Positions 37,342 through 45,147 of a DNA stretch of 64,000 nucleotides are shown here, in pieces (within the stretch, counting starts at the first letter, position 1; each line of letters begins with the position of its first letter). A model generated the notes under the pieces. The model was not told where the DNA came from and did not search any database. It was given only the letters and a program-made list of their open reading frames with translations. Source of the DNA: Mongoliibacter ruber (lineage in GTDB: Bacteria; Bacteroidota; Bacteroidia; Cytophagales; Cyclobacteriaceae); NCBI RefSeq assembly GCF_003003005.1, contig NZ_PVTR01000011.1:62001-126000 (forward strand). The letters are read 5' to 3'. Position numbers and translations under genes: made by a program.

Positions 37342-38328
37342 TTACCAGTTGGGATGAATTTCGGATCTGAAGTATTGGTCATAGATTGCCTTTACCTTTG
37401 CCATTTTTTCTGCGGAAATAGAGGGAAGGTTCATTGCCTTTAGGTTTGCTGAAACCTGCTCAACTTTAGAAGCACCGGGAATGACAGTGCTCACTTCAGG
37501 AAACATCAAAACCCATCTGATAGCCCATGAAGCCAAGCTTTCATTGCCTTCAAATAGTTCTTTCAATTGTTCTACTGCTTCCAACCCTTTTTCAAAGTCA
37601 ATTCCTGAGAAGGTTTCGCCTTTGTCAAAGGCTTCGCCGTTGCGGTTGAAGCTTCTATGGTCTTCTGGGTCAAACATTGAATTGGTAGTGAGTTTCCCTG
37701 TAAGTAAACCACTTGCCAAAGGCACCCTTACAATGACGCCAAAATCTTTCAGCTCAGGCAACACAAATAACTCTTCGGCTGGCTTGTGCCTGAACATATT
37801 GAAAATGATTTGAATGCTTGACACGATTTCATAATTCATGGCCGTTTTCGCTTCACTGACTTTTTCCACGCTGACGCCCATGGCCTGAATTTTACCTTCT
37901 TGGATTAGGTCTTCAAACAGCCTGTATATTTCATCTCTCTGATAAACGGAGCTTGGAGGACAATGAAGTTGGATGAGGTCAATGGTGTCCAATCCTGTAT
38001 TTTTCAAAGATGCTTCCACATATTTTCTCAATACCTGTGGCGTGTAACCTTCATTGACATGTGGGTTGATCTGTCGTCCGCATTTGGTAGCCACATATAT
38101 ATATTCAGACCTCTCCCTGATTGCTTTTCCAACAGCAGCCTCACTTAGTCCGGCATCATAGACATCGGCTGTATCTATAAAATTAATACCTTGATCAATG
38201 GCTGAATGGATAATTTTGCTTGCTGCCTGATGGTCAAATGTGCCTCCCCAGCCTCCCCCGACTTGCCAAGTGCCTAAGGCCACCTCTGATACTTTCCAAT
38301 CTGTTTTTCCAAACTTCCTATGCTTCAT
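37342..38328 (-). CDS. Aldo/keto reductase
   Basis: From the ATG at 38328 the protein is 328 residues (MKHRKFGKTDWKVSEVALGTW), the standard length; two ATGs upstream (38331 and 38361) give extensions not found in the family. The catalytic tetrad is visible: aspartate in FIDTADVYD, tyrosine in the same stretch (VYDAG), lysine in VATKCGRQ and histidine in IQLHCPP. The C-terminal cofactor-binding motif VSTVIPGASKVEQVSANLKA contacts NADPH. It probably reduces aldehydes or ketones; the closest subfamily is the YajO/Tas/L-glyceraldehyde-reductase group. The gene faces the Dabb gene divergently across about 70 bp. Confidence 0.92.
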   Translation of the reverse strand: MKHRKFGKTDWKVSEVALGTWQVGGGWGGTFDHQAASKIIHSAIDQGINFIDTADVYDAGLSEAAVGKAIRERSEYIYVATKCGRQINPHVNEGYTPQVLRKYVEASLKNTGLDTIDLIQLHCPPSSVYQRDEIYRLFEDLIQEGKIQAMGVSVEKVSEAKTAMNYEIVSSIQIIFNMFRHKPAEELFVLPELKDFGVIVRVPLASGLLTGKLTTNSMFDPEDHRSFNRNGEAFDKGETFSGIDFEKGLEAVEQLKELFEGNESLASWAIRWVLMFPEVSTVIPGASKVEQVSANLKAMNLPSISAEKMAKVKAIYDQYFRSEIHPNW

Positions 38329-38399
38329 CATAATAGTATTCGCTAAAATTTCAGGAAGCAATTTAAATTTTTATATTTAATGCCTTTAATAATATCACC

Positions 38400-38789
38400 A
38401 TGAAATCAAGAAGAAAATTTCTCCAAACCTTAACCGTTGCAGGTGCAGCGGCTACTTTACCTATTTCAATTATGGCACAAGAAAACAAAAAACAAAAAAT
38501 GATTCATCAGGTTTACTTTTGGCTGAACTCCGGTGTGGATACGCAAGATTTTATCAAAGAAGCATCGGCGTTGGGAAAATGTAAATCAGTTGGAAAGTTT
38601 TATATAGGTACTCCTGCGCCCACAGAAGCAAGGGATGTAGTTGATCACAGTTATCAGGTAGCTTGTACGTTGTTTTTCGATAGTATCGAAGATCAAAACG
38701 AATACCAAGTAGACCCACAACACTTGGCCTTTATAGAGAAAAATTCTACAAAATGGTCATCTGTCAAGGTTTATGACACCGTGATATGA
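38400..38789 (+). CDS. Tat-exported Dabb-family (stress-responsive alpha/beta-barrel) protein
   Basis: A 129-residue protein whose N-terminus carries the twin-arginine signal SRRKFLQ followed by a hydrophobic segment and a cleavage site near IMAQ (residue 27). The mature 100 residues form a Dabb ferredoxin-like domain: MIHQVYFWLNSGVD, an ALGKCKSVGKFYIGTPAPTEARDVVDHSY stretch (by position 58-85) and VDPQHLAFIEKN near the end. Dabb domains occur in stress proteins, olivetolic acid cyclase and heme-related enzymes. A Tat signal suggests a folded, possibly cofactor-containing protein in the periplasm. The promoter lies in the 71-bp gap shared with the divergent aldo/keto reductase. Confidence 0.85.
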   Translation: MKSRRKFLQTLTVAGAAATLPISIMAQENKKQKMIHQVYFWLNSGVDTQDFIKEASALGKCKSVGKFYIGTPAPTEARDVVDHSYQVACTLFFDSIEDQNEYQVDPQHLAFIEKNSTKWSSVKVYDTVI

Positions 38790-38838
38790 ACCGAACCCGC
38801 ACTTTGATACGTTCATAGGTTAAATAAAAATAGTAAGA

Positions 38839-40179
38839 ATGAGTAATTTCCGCTTGCCCCTTTGGAGCCTGATGCTGGCCATGATGCTGGTGTTGGTTTC
38901 CTGTAATCCAGATGATGAGGATGTAAATCCCACAAAAGTTCAAAATGTTGTCCACAAGGCCATCTATGATGTCATGAATGACTGGTATTTATGGAATCTC
39001 AATATGCCTCCAAACGTAGACCTTACTGGCAATATGAGTAATCAAGAATTTCTTGAGCAACTCAGGTATACCCGATTGGACAGGCAGGGATGGACATATA
39101 TTACCACACAAGAAGCCTTCAGGGCTGCATTTACAGGTCAGGTAAGTGGCGCTCATGGATTCAGAATGGCAATGGACGCAGAAGAAAGGCTGTTTATAGC
39201 CTCTGTCATCAAAACAGGTCCTGCGGGACAGGATGGCTGGCAAAGAGGTTGGCAAATCCTTGAAATCAATGGTAAGCCAATTAGTGAATTCAGAACTTCT
39301 ACAGGCTACAGGATTGACACAGGTCCAAATGATGTAGGTGTATCAAATACATTCAAATTCAAACTTCCTGACGGTAGCGAGACTTCCCGCACCATTACCA
39401 AACAGTCTTTTGGAGCTAATTCAGTAGCCTTTGAAGATGTATATGAAATTCAAGGTAAAAAAATCGGTTATTGGGTATATGAAAACTTCAGAGCTAGTCC
39501 AAATGTAACGCCAACGAAAAGTTTAGAAGTTGAAGAATCCTTCCAGAAGTTTATGGCTCAGGATATCGATGAATTGGTCATTGACTTGAGGTACAATGGA
39601 GGAGGCTCTGTAGACGTGGCTTTGCAAATCCTGAATTATATCGTACCTGCGAGTGGGGATGGAAAAGTAGCCTATACATACAGGTACAATGAAAAACAGT
39701 CAACCAACAACAGGACGACTAATTTTACAAAAAATGGTAGTCTGTCCTTAGATAGAATAGTAGTCATCACTTCTAGAGGTTCCGCATCAGCTTCCGAGTT
39801 GCTTATTAATAGTCTTAGACCCTACATGACAGTAGTAGTGATTGGGGACAATACGTATGGTAAACCTGTAGGTCAATTTCCTCTTTCCTCATTCAGCAGG
39901 ACTTTAGTAGAAAATAACGTAGAGGTGGTACCGGTAACTTTCTCGTTGGCAAATGCCCGAGGAGAGGCTGATTTCTTTGAAGGATTTAGCCCCAATCAAA
40001 TGGTAGGTGATGACCTTACCAGAAATTGGGGTGATACCGAAGAGGCTAGATTTGCAGCTGCCCTTAATTTTATAGTTAATGGTAATGTATCGGCAAGGAT
40101 GCTTAATACATACTACAAACCAAAATGGGAAATGATAGACCAGTTTGAAGGTTTAGAAAAAGAATTCCCGATGTTTTAA
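38839..40179 (+). CDS. S41 family peptidase lipoprotein
   Basis: A 446-residue exported serine peptidase. The signal ends in a lipobox LVSC (cysteine near 22), and an acidic stretch follows (NPDDEDVN), so it is probably surface- or periplasm-anchored. An N-terminal helical region is followed by a PDZ-like part (about 100-185; GPAGQDGWQRGWQILEINGKPISEF, by position) and the S41 domain (about 200-420). Here VIDLRYNGGGSVDVA marks the family. The catalytic serine lies in the GSASASELL motif and the partner lysine in YGKPVGQF. C-terminal-processing peptidases trim protein tails. A hairpin terminator follows about 100 bp downstream. Confidence 0.92.
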   Translation: MSNFRLPLWSLMLAMMLVLVSCNPDDEDVNPTKVQNVVHKAIYDVMNDWYLWNLNMPPNVDLTGNMSNQEFLEQLRYTRLDRQGWTYITTQEAFRAAFTGQVSGAHGFRMAMDAEERLFIASVIKTGPAGQDGWQRGWQILEINGKPISEFRTSTGYRIDTGPNDVGVSNTFKFKLPDGSETSRTITKQSFGANSVAFEDVYEIQGKKIGYWVYENFRASPNVTPTKSLEVEESFQKFMAQDIDELVIDLRYNGGGSVDVALQILNYIVPASGDGKVAYTYRYNEKQSTNNRTTNFTKNGSLSLDRIVVITSRGSASASELLINSLRPYMTVVVIGDNTYGKPVGQFPLSSFSRTLVENNVEVVPVTFSLANARGEADFFEGFSPNQMVGDDLTRNWGDTEEARFAAALNFIVNGNVSARMLNTYYKPKWEMIDQFEGLEKEFPMF

Positions 40180-40276
40180 AGAGAGGCGAGAAGCGAGAGA
40201 TTAGAAGCGAGAAGCGAGAGTCGAGAAACACCTGTCAAGACAAGACGAAATGCCATCGGCATGACAGATATAATAG

Positions 40277-40299
40277 CCCGGCAATTTATTGCCGGGTTT
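40277..40299 (+). terminator. Hairpin terminator after the S41 peptidase gene
   Basis: CCCGGCAAT (40277-40285) pairs with ATTGCCGGG (40288-40296), followed by TTT. Confidence 0.65.
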
Positions 40300-40330
40300 A
40301 AATATCAAGTGTGTTTTTTCAAAGTACCGT

Positions 40331-40478
40331 AGGCCTAAAAGTGAAATGATTAAAGGTTTCACGCAACGGACGCAACGATAAAAGCAGCGTCCGCAGCGAA
40401 AAAAATAAATCCGCATTTAAAGTATATCCCTCGTTGTGATCGTCGCGAATCTCTTAGCGCTCTCTGCGTGAAAAAACA
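40331..40478. repeat. Inverted-repeat-ended intergenic element, copy 1
   Basis: This ~148-bp block starts AGGCCTAAAAGTGAAATG. It contains TTTCACGCA (40357-40365) and its reverse complement TGCGTGAAA (40465-40473) as terminal inverted repeats. Internal text includes GCAGCGTCCGCAGCG. It is non-coding. Confidence 0.85.
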
Positions 40479-40561
40479 AAAACCTTCGAGGTCAAAAAAG
40501 ACCTCAAAGGTTGGCAGCCACCTGACCTTTGAGCCCCGATAGTTGGGGTTCAGAACCCCGA

Positions 40562-40710
40562 AGGCCTAAAAGTGAAATGATTAAAGGTTTCACGCAACGG
40601 ACGCAACGATAAACGCAGCGCCCGCAGCGAAAAAAATAAATCCGCATTTAAAGTATATCCCTAGTTGTGATCGTCGCGAATCTCTTAGCGATCTCTGCGT
40701 GAAAAAAACA
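40562..40710. repeat. Inverted-repeat-ended intergenic element, copy 2
   Basis: A direct copy of the block at 40331, 231 bp further on and differing at only a few bases. The terminal repeats are TTTCACGCA (40588-40596) and TGCGTGAAA (40696-40704). It has MITE-like structure but no recognised transposase relative. Confidence 0.85.
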
Positions 40711-40744
40711 AAAAAACCAGCGGATGCAATTCCGCTGGTTTTTT
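40711..40744. terminator. Strong hairpin terminator
   Basis: AAAAAACCAGCGGA (40711-40724) pairs perfectly with TCCGCTGGTTTTTT (40731-40744). It abuts the stop of the minus-strand SRPBCC remnant and can terminate transcription in either direction. Confidence 0.85.
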
Positions 40745-40910
40745 ATTTGCTTTCCAGTATCTTTTTGAAGTTTTGTAGTCCGGTCTCAAAATCATCACCA
40801 ATCATTTTTTCCATGTCCATTACAAGCAGCATGGCATTCATAGGATAAGCCATGTGTCCATCAAAGCCCCAAAGAACCTTGGTGCTGTAATTATCTATTG
40901 TAAAGTGAAT
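40743..40910 (-). pseudogene. C-terminal remnant of an SRPBCC (polyketide cyclase-like) protein
   Basis: Too short for a normal gene call. The minus strand from 40910 to the TAA at 40743 reads, in order, FTIDNYSTKVLWGFDGHM, AYPMNAMLLVMDMEKMIG and DDFETGLQNFKKILESK. This is the pattern of the last ~55 residues of SRPBCC/START-like proteins (the TKV.WG...HM.YPMN...ETGL.NLK ending). The frame is closed by a stop at 40911-40913 and has no start codon, so about two thirds of the gene are missing. The alpha/beta hydrolase gene begins its 3' end only 11 bp further on, suggesting that a deletion joined the two. The family assignment is from recalled pattern. Confidence 0.72.
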
Positions 40911-40923
40911 TTACGCATTGAAT

Positions 40924-41739
40924 TTAAAAAATATCCCTTATCTCTCCTGAATTTTTGATGAAGTCAAATGTGTCTTCTACAAGTGTATTGTGACCACTGG
41001 GAAGTTCTAAGTTTTTAAGATGAGGAATTTTGGAACTGAAACGATCGAGATTTTCTGAGGTAACCATTTTATCATAAGTTCCTGTGATCAAGATGATGGG
41101 TTGCTGATGAAGCCTAAGCATCTTGATAATCGACCCCAAGTCAGGCTGCATAGGTTTGAATACATTCCAAGTAAAATATACCTGAGCGCGTTTGGTTCGG
41201 GTCTGCATCTGAAACTTGACAAATTTCACCAAACTACTTTGTAATAGGCCAATCTTATACAAGCCATCTATGGTTCTGAAAAAGCGGTCGGGATGAAAGA
41301 CCACATGTTTGAAAACTCTGTTCAAGATACCGGGGAAAGTAGCCATATTGTACCAAAATCCTGTTTTTATACCATCAGGAGCCATTAGAAGAAGTGACTT
41401 GATGTAATTTGGGAAAAGCTCATAGGTGATCAAACTGAATTTTCCGCCCATGGAATATCCTATCAGGTGAAATTCTTTGAAAGACTCATCTGCCATCAAT
41501 TGAAGAAGGATATCCTTCCATGCTTCCTTGGTCAATTTATTGGTAATTGATCTCCAGCTGCTTTCGCCGTGATAAAAAATATCAATGAATAGGAAGCTTT
41601 GATTTTCTTTTCTGATTTGTAAAAAGGGGTGATAGATTTTTCGATTTTGACCAAATCCATGGAAAAACAAATATACCTCTGGCCCATTGCCCTGTCTTTC
41701 ATAAGCTAAACGCCCCAACGTTGTCTCTAAAAATTTCAT
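40924..41739 (-). CDS. Alpha/beta hydrolase
   Basis: A 271-residue cytosolic hydrolase. The oxyanion segment is LFFHGFG (near 24-30), the nucleophile elbow GYSMGG has S96, and the histidine is in LPSGHNTLVED near the C-terminus; the acid is probably in ILITGTYDKMV. Length and motif order fit the small esterase/haloalkane-type hydrolases. The substrate is unknown. No signal peptide is seen. It is transcribed leftwards into the SRPBCC remnant and the terminator at 40711. The TetR-led efflux operon starts about 250 bp upstream on the other strand. Confidence 0.88.
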   Translation of the reverse strand: MKFLETTLGRLAYERQGNGPEVYLFFHGFGQNRKIYHPFLQIRKENQSFLFIDIFYHGESSWRSITNKLTKEAWKDILLQLMADESFKEFHLIGYSMGGKFSLITYELFPNYIKSLLLMAPDGIKTGFWYNMATFPGILNRVFKHVVFHPDRFFRTIDGLYKIGLLQSSLVKFVKFQMQTRTKRAQVYFTWNVFKPMQPDLGSIIKMLRLHQQPIILITGTYDKMVTSENLDRFSSKIPHLKNLELPSGHNTLVEDTFDFIKNSGEIRDIF

Positions 41740-41934
41740 GTGAATGTATCTGCGCTTGGTACAGTATAAATGTACTCTTTTTAAATCCTTTCTTGAATCT
41801 ATTCACAAAACATCAAGGTGCATTGTCCATTATCGAACGAATTAAATTTCATTTTGGTCGTATTTGAACAGGGTTACAGTATTATGTTTGATTGGTGACA
41901 ATAAATATTTAATAAAATTCTATAAAAAACTTTA

Positions 41935-41960
41935 GAAACTTTGAACTATTGGAAAGTTTC
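41935..41960 (+). promoter_or_regulatory. Putative TetR operator upstream of the second efflux operon
   Basis: GAAACTTT (41935-41942) and AAAGTTTC (41953-41960) form a perfect 8-bp inverted repeat with a 10-bp spacer, 29 bp before the TetR start. A weak -7-like GAGTTTTG follows at once, so bound repressor would block the promoter. Confidence 0.6.
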
Positions 41961-41989
41961 CTGAGTTTTGCATTCAAATTAAAATCAAA

Positions 41990-42613
41990 TTGGAGACAAA
42001 AGACAAAATAATCGAGACCGCAACAGAGCAGTTTATGCGCTATGGGGTAAGGTCAGTCACCATGGATGATATTGCCCGGCAAGCAGGAGTGTCCAAAAAG
42101 ACCATTTATCAGGAGTTTTCTGACAAGAATCAGTTGGTTTATGAAACCTTCAAGGTCGCGATAGAAACAGATAAATGTTCTTTACAGCGATTTCCAAATT
42201 CAAAGTCAGGGGTAATTGGTCATTTGGTAGAGTTGTCTGCTTATATCAGAGAACGCTTTACGGATATCAATCCATTGGTGCTGAACGAAATCCAGCGGTA
42301 TTTCCCACAAAGCTGGCAACTTTTTGAGGATTTCAAAAAGGATTATGTACTAAAAGATGTCATTGAATTGCTGGAGGAAGGCAAAAAAGAAGGCTATTTC
42401 AGGCCAGAAATCAATTCTGAAATTTTGGGCTTACTCAGATTGGAACAGATGATGTTAAGTTTTGATCCGATCAAATTTCCACCTTCCAGATTCAATATTC
42501 TTGAATTACAATTGGAAATCTTCGAACACTTTCTTTATGGGATTTTTACTGAAAAAGGAAAACAAGCATACCTAAACCAAAAAAACACAAAGCAACATGA
42601 AAACCACAATTAA
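41990..42613 (+). CDS. TetR/AcrR family transcriptional regulator
   Basis: A 207-residue repressor-type regulator. The N-terminal HTH (about 5-50) reads VTMDDIARQAGVSKKTIYQEF, a standard TetR motif. The rest is a helical ligand-binding domain. The start is a TTG at 41990 (METKDKIIETATEQF); there is no earlier ATG and the frame fits the family. Its end overlaps the TolC-like gene by 17 bp, so it leads the efflux operon and probably represses it, autoregulating through the dyad at 41935-41960. The inducer is unknown. Confidence 0.9.
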   Translation: METKDKIIETATEQFMRYGVRSVTMDDIARQAGVSKKTIYQEFSDKNQLVYETFKVAIETDKCSLQRFPNSKSGVIGHLVELSAYIRERFTDINPLVLNEIQRYFPQSWQLFEDFKKDYVLKDVIELLEEGKKEGYFRPEINSEILGLLRLEQMMLSFDPIKFPPSRFNILELQLEIFEHFLYGIFTEKGKQAYLNQKNTKQHENHN

Positions 42614-43982
42614 ACAGAAATCGGGAATTTTGACACTCCTGATGGCGGTTTTTGCAGTCTTTGCTACCCAAGCACAACAAGTAGTAGAATTGACTTTGGA
42701 AGAAAGCTTAAAATACGCGCTTGAAAACAATGTAGATGCAAAAAATGCACAGTTGGAAGTCTTGATTTCGAAAGGAATCATAGGAGAAAATAGAGCAGCA
42801 GGTCTACCGCAGATAACAGGAAATCTGGAATTTACAAAAAACCTTCAACCTCCCTTATTGATCCTTCCAGCCGAAGCAGGTGGGGTGATAGGTGGTGATG
42901 ATGGCCCTCCCGGTCAAGGTAGCTCTCCTGGAGACATTACTGTAATTCCATTTGCGGTAAATTATCAGTCATCTCTAAGCATAAACTTAGAGCAGATGAT
43001 TTTCAACGGATCATACTTTGTTGGGTTGAAAGCTGCCAAAACGCTAAAATCGCTGACAGAATATGACAAAGAGAAGACGGAAATTGATGTAATAGAAGCA
43101 ACCAAGAAGGCCTTTTTTACAGTGTTGATCAATAAGGAAAGAAAAGTCTTGGTCTCTGCAAATCTCGATAGGGTAAAAGTTCTTTTACAGGAAACTGAAG
43201 CTTTATATAACGAAGGTTTTGTAGAAAAGCTTGATGTAAGTAGGGTGAAAGTGCAGCTAAATAATATTCAGACGGAGTTGGATAGAATAGAAGCGGCCGA
43301 AGAAATCAGTAAGCAGCTTTTGAAACTTCAAATAGGAATGCCACTCCAATTGGATATAGAGGTCAATCAGAAAATATTAGACATCCATTCGGTTGACGAA
43401 TTGGAAACCCTGCTCGGTAATAATGGTTATAGGAGGGTTGAAATCGATCAGATCAAGACCAACTTAGATCTGACAAAATTGGATATGAAGAACAATCAGG
43501 TTCAATATATTCCAAACATTTCAGCATTTGGGACTTTCCAAAGAGTGACCGGTGCTCAGGCATTTAACACTATTTTAGACACTGATAGATGGTTTTCCAC
43601 TTCATTTGTAGGACTTAGGATGAATATACCAATTTTTGACGGATTAAATAAAAGTTATAGAGTCCAACAAAACAGGGTACAGATCAGACAGCTTGAAAAT
43701 CAACAATACTTTATTGAAGAGAATATTGAACTTGAGATTTTTCAGGCAAAAACCACTTTACAAAATGCCATTAAGACTTTAAATGTACAGTCAGAAAACA
43801 GAGAATTGGCTTTGGAAGTCTTTGAAATGACCAAAATCAAATACCAAGAAGGTGTAGGCTCCAACCTTGAAGTTGTGGAGGCTGATTCTGCATTGAAAGA
43901 AGCAGAAACCAATTATTTCTCGGCCCTTTATGATGCCCTGATCGCCAAAGTCGAATTGGAAAAAGCATTGGGTATACTTTAA
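42597..43982 (+). CDS. TolC-family outer-membrane efflux channel
   Basis: A 461-residue outer-membrane factor. The signal peptide (about 1-26) ends in FATQAQQ with no lipidation cysteine, unlike the channel of the first system. Two efflux repeats follow: the first begins VELTLEESLKYALENNVDAKNAQLEV, the second covers about 255-455 with NIPIFDGLNKSYRVQQNR and KYQEGVGSNLEVVEADSALKEAE (by position). A Gly/Pro-rich loop lies near 95-105 (GGDDGPPGQGSSPGD). The start is inside the tetR gene (17-bp overlap). Its product should join the adaptor and pump encoded next. Confidence 0.93.
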   Translation: MKTTIKQKSGILTLLMAVFAVFATQAQQVVELTLEESLKYALENNVDAKNAQLEVLISKGIIGENRAAGLPQITGNLEFTKNLQPPLLILPAEAGGVIGGDDGPPGQGSSPGDITVIPFAVNYQSSLSINLEQMIFNGSYFVGLKAAKTLKSLTEYDKEKTEIDVIEATKKAFFTVLINKERKVLVSANLDRVKVLLQETEALYNEGFVEKLDVSRVKVQLNNIQTELDRIEAAEEISKQLLKLQIGMPLQLDIEVNQKILDIHSVDELETLLGNNGYRRVEIDQIKTNLDLTKLDMKNNQVQYIPNISAFGTFQRVTGAQAFNTILDTDRWFSTSFVGLRMNIPIFDGLNKSYRVQQNRVQIRQLENQQYFIEENIELEIFQAKTTLQNAIKTLNVQSENRELALEVFEMTKIKYQEGVGSNLEVVEADSALKEAETNYFSALYDALIAKVELEKALGIL

Positions 43983-44013
43983 AAACTATCATTTAAGAAT
44001 TTACAAGAAACAT

Positions 44014-45144
44014 ATGAAAACATATTTTCCATTTATTATCGCTGCATTGATTTTGACAGTGGCGTCCTGTGGATCCAAGGATGATTTGGAGGCCAAAAAA
44101 GAAAACCTTGAGTCAAAGAAAAAAGAGGCAGCAGCCTTAAGGACTTCAATTGAGGCTCTTGAAAAAGAAATTGCTGAAATGGACCCTGACTTTGCAAGAG
44201 AAAACAGAAAGTCTGTTCTGGTGTCTACAATCAATTCAAAGTTGGGTCAGTTTGACCACTATATTGAAGTTACCGGATCAGTGCTATCCAAAAAAAATGT
44301 AAGTATCAGTGGTGAAGTATCCGGAAGGGTTCAGGAAATAAACGCTGTGGAAGGCATGCAGGTCAAAGCAGGACAGGTTTTGGCAAGGGTGGATGCAGAA
44401 TCTATCCTAAGAAATATAGAAGAGGTAGAAAAGCAAATGGAGCTTGCCCGAACCATTTTCGAAAAGCAAGAAAGGCTTTGGAACCAACAAATAGGTACAG
44501 AGATCCAATACTTGGAAGCCAAAAACAGGATTGAATCACTGGAAAAAAACCTTGCCAGTCTCAAAACACAAGAATCAAGAACGTTGATCAGAGCACCTTT
44601 TTCGGGTACTGTTGAAACTGTTACCATCAGGTTAGGAGAATTGGTACAACCGGGAACGCCTTTGTTTCAGTTTGTAGGTGATTCTGATTTGTTCATCGAA
44701 GCTGATGTGTCCGAAAGGCATATTGGTATAGTCAGCAGAGGGGACTCCGTAGATATTTCTTTCCCATCAATCAATGAAACTTTCAAAACCAAAGTTTCTG
44801 CTGTAGGCTCGATCATCAATCCGAATAACAGAACCTTCAAGGTGGAAGTGTTTTTGCCAAGAATGCAAAATGTAAAGCCTAACATGATTTCTGTTTTGAA
44901 AATCAAGGATTATGAAAATGAAGCTGCAGTGACAGTACCGAATTATTTGATCTTACAGGACACCAAGGGGGACTACGTATTCTTGGTGAAGGATGGGAAA
45001 AGTGAGAAAAGGTATGTTCAAAGAGGTAAAACTTATCGTGAAGAGACTGAAATAACCGAAGGTTTGGACGGTACAGAAGTGTTGGTTGACAAAGGATTCA
45101 GAGAAGTAGGAGATGGTTTCAGTGTAAACATTGCCCAGCAATAA
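44014..45144 (+). CDS. RND efflux periplasmic adaptor subunit (lipoprotein)
   Basis: A 376-residue membrane fusion protein. The signal ends in LTVASCGSK, a good lipobox (VASC, cysteine near 20). A charged coiled coil follows (about 24-57, DLEAKKENLESKKKEAAAL and SIEALEKEIAEM), longer than in AcrA. The lipoyl halves are GEVSGRVQEINAVEGMQVKAGQVLARV and LIRAPFSGTVETVTIRLGELVQPG (by position near 95-125 and 190-215), around a short helical hairpin. The beta-barrel part ends KPNMISVLKI. It sits between the channel and the pump of the operon and 3 bp before the pump start. Confidence 0.95.
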   Translation: MKTYFPFIIAALILTVASCGSKDDLEAKKENLESKKKEAAALRTSIEALEKEIAEMDPDFARENRKSVLVSTINSKLGQFDHYIEVTGSVLSKKNVSISGEVSGRVQEINAVEGMQVKAGQVLARVDAESILRNIEEVEKQMELARTIFEKQERLWNQQIGTEIQYLEAKNRIESLEKNLASLKTQESRTLIRAPFSGTVETVTIRLGELVQPGTPLFQFVGDSDLFIEADVSERHIGIVSRGDSVDISFPSINETFKTKVSAVGSIINPNNRTFKVEVFLPRMQNVKPNMISVLKIKDYENEAAVTVPNYLILQDTKGDYVFLVKDGKSEKRYVQRGKTYREETEITEGLDGTEVLVDKGFREVGDGFSVNIAQQ

Positions 45145-45147
45145 ATC

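Larger units (their letters stand above)
40180..40742. other. Repeat-rich intergenic region
   Basis: This 560-bp region has no coding capacity I trust. It contains short AGAAGCGAGA repeats (40184-40226), a terminator (40277-40299), two copies of an inverted-repeat element (40331 and 40562), hairpins between them including AACCTT.GAGGTC/GACCTC.AAGGTT (40481-40512) and CCCC/GGGG arms near 40534-40558, and a second terminator (40711-40744). Confidence 0.75.

Noticed and set aside
40180-40742. Possible insertion sequence
   Set aside because: No transposase frame or clear target duplication; only short inverted-repeat elements are present.
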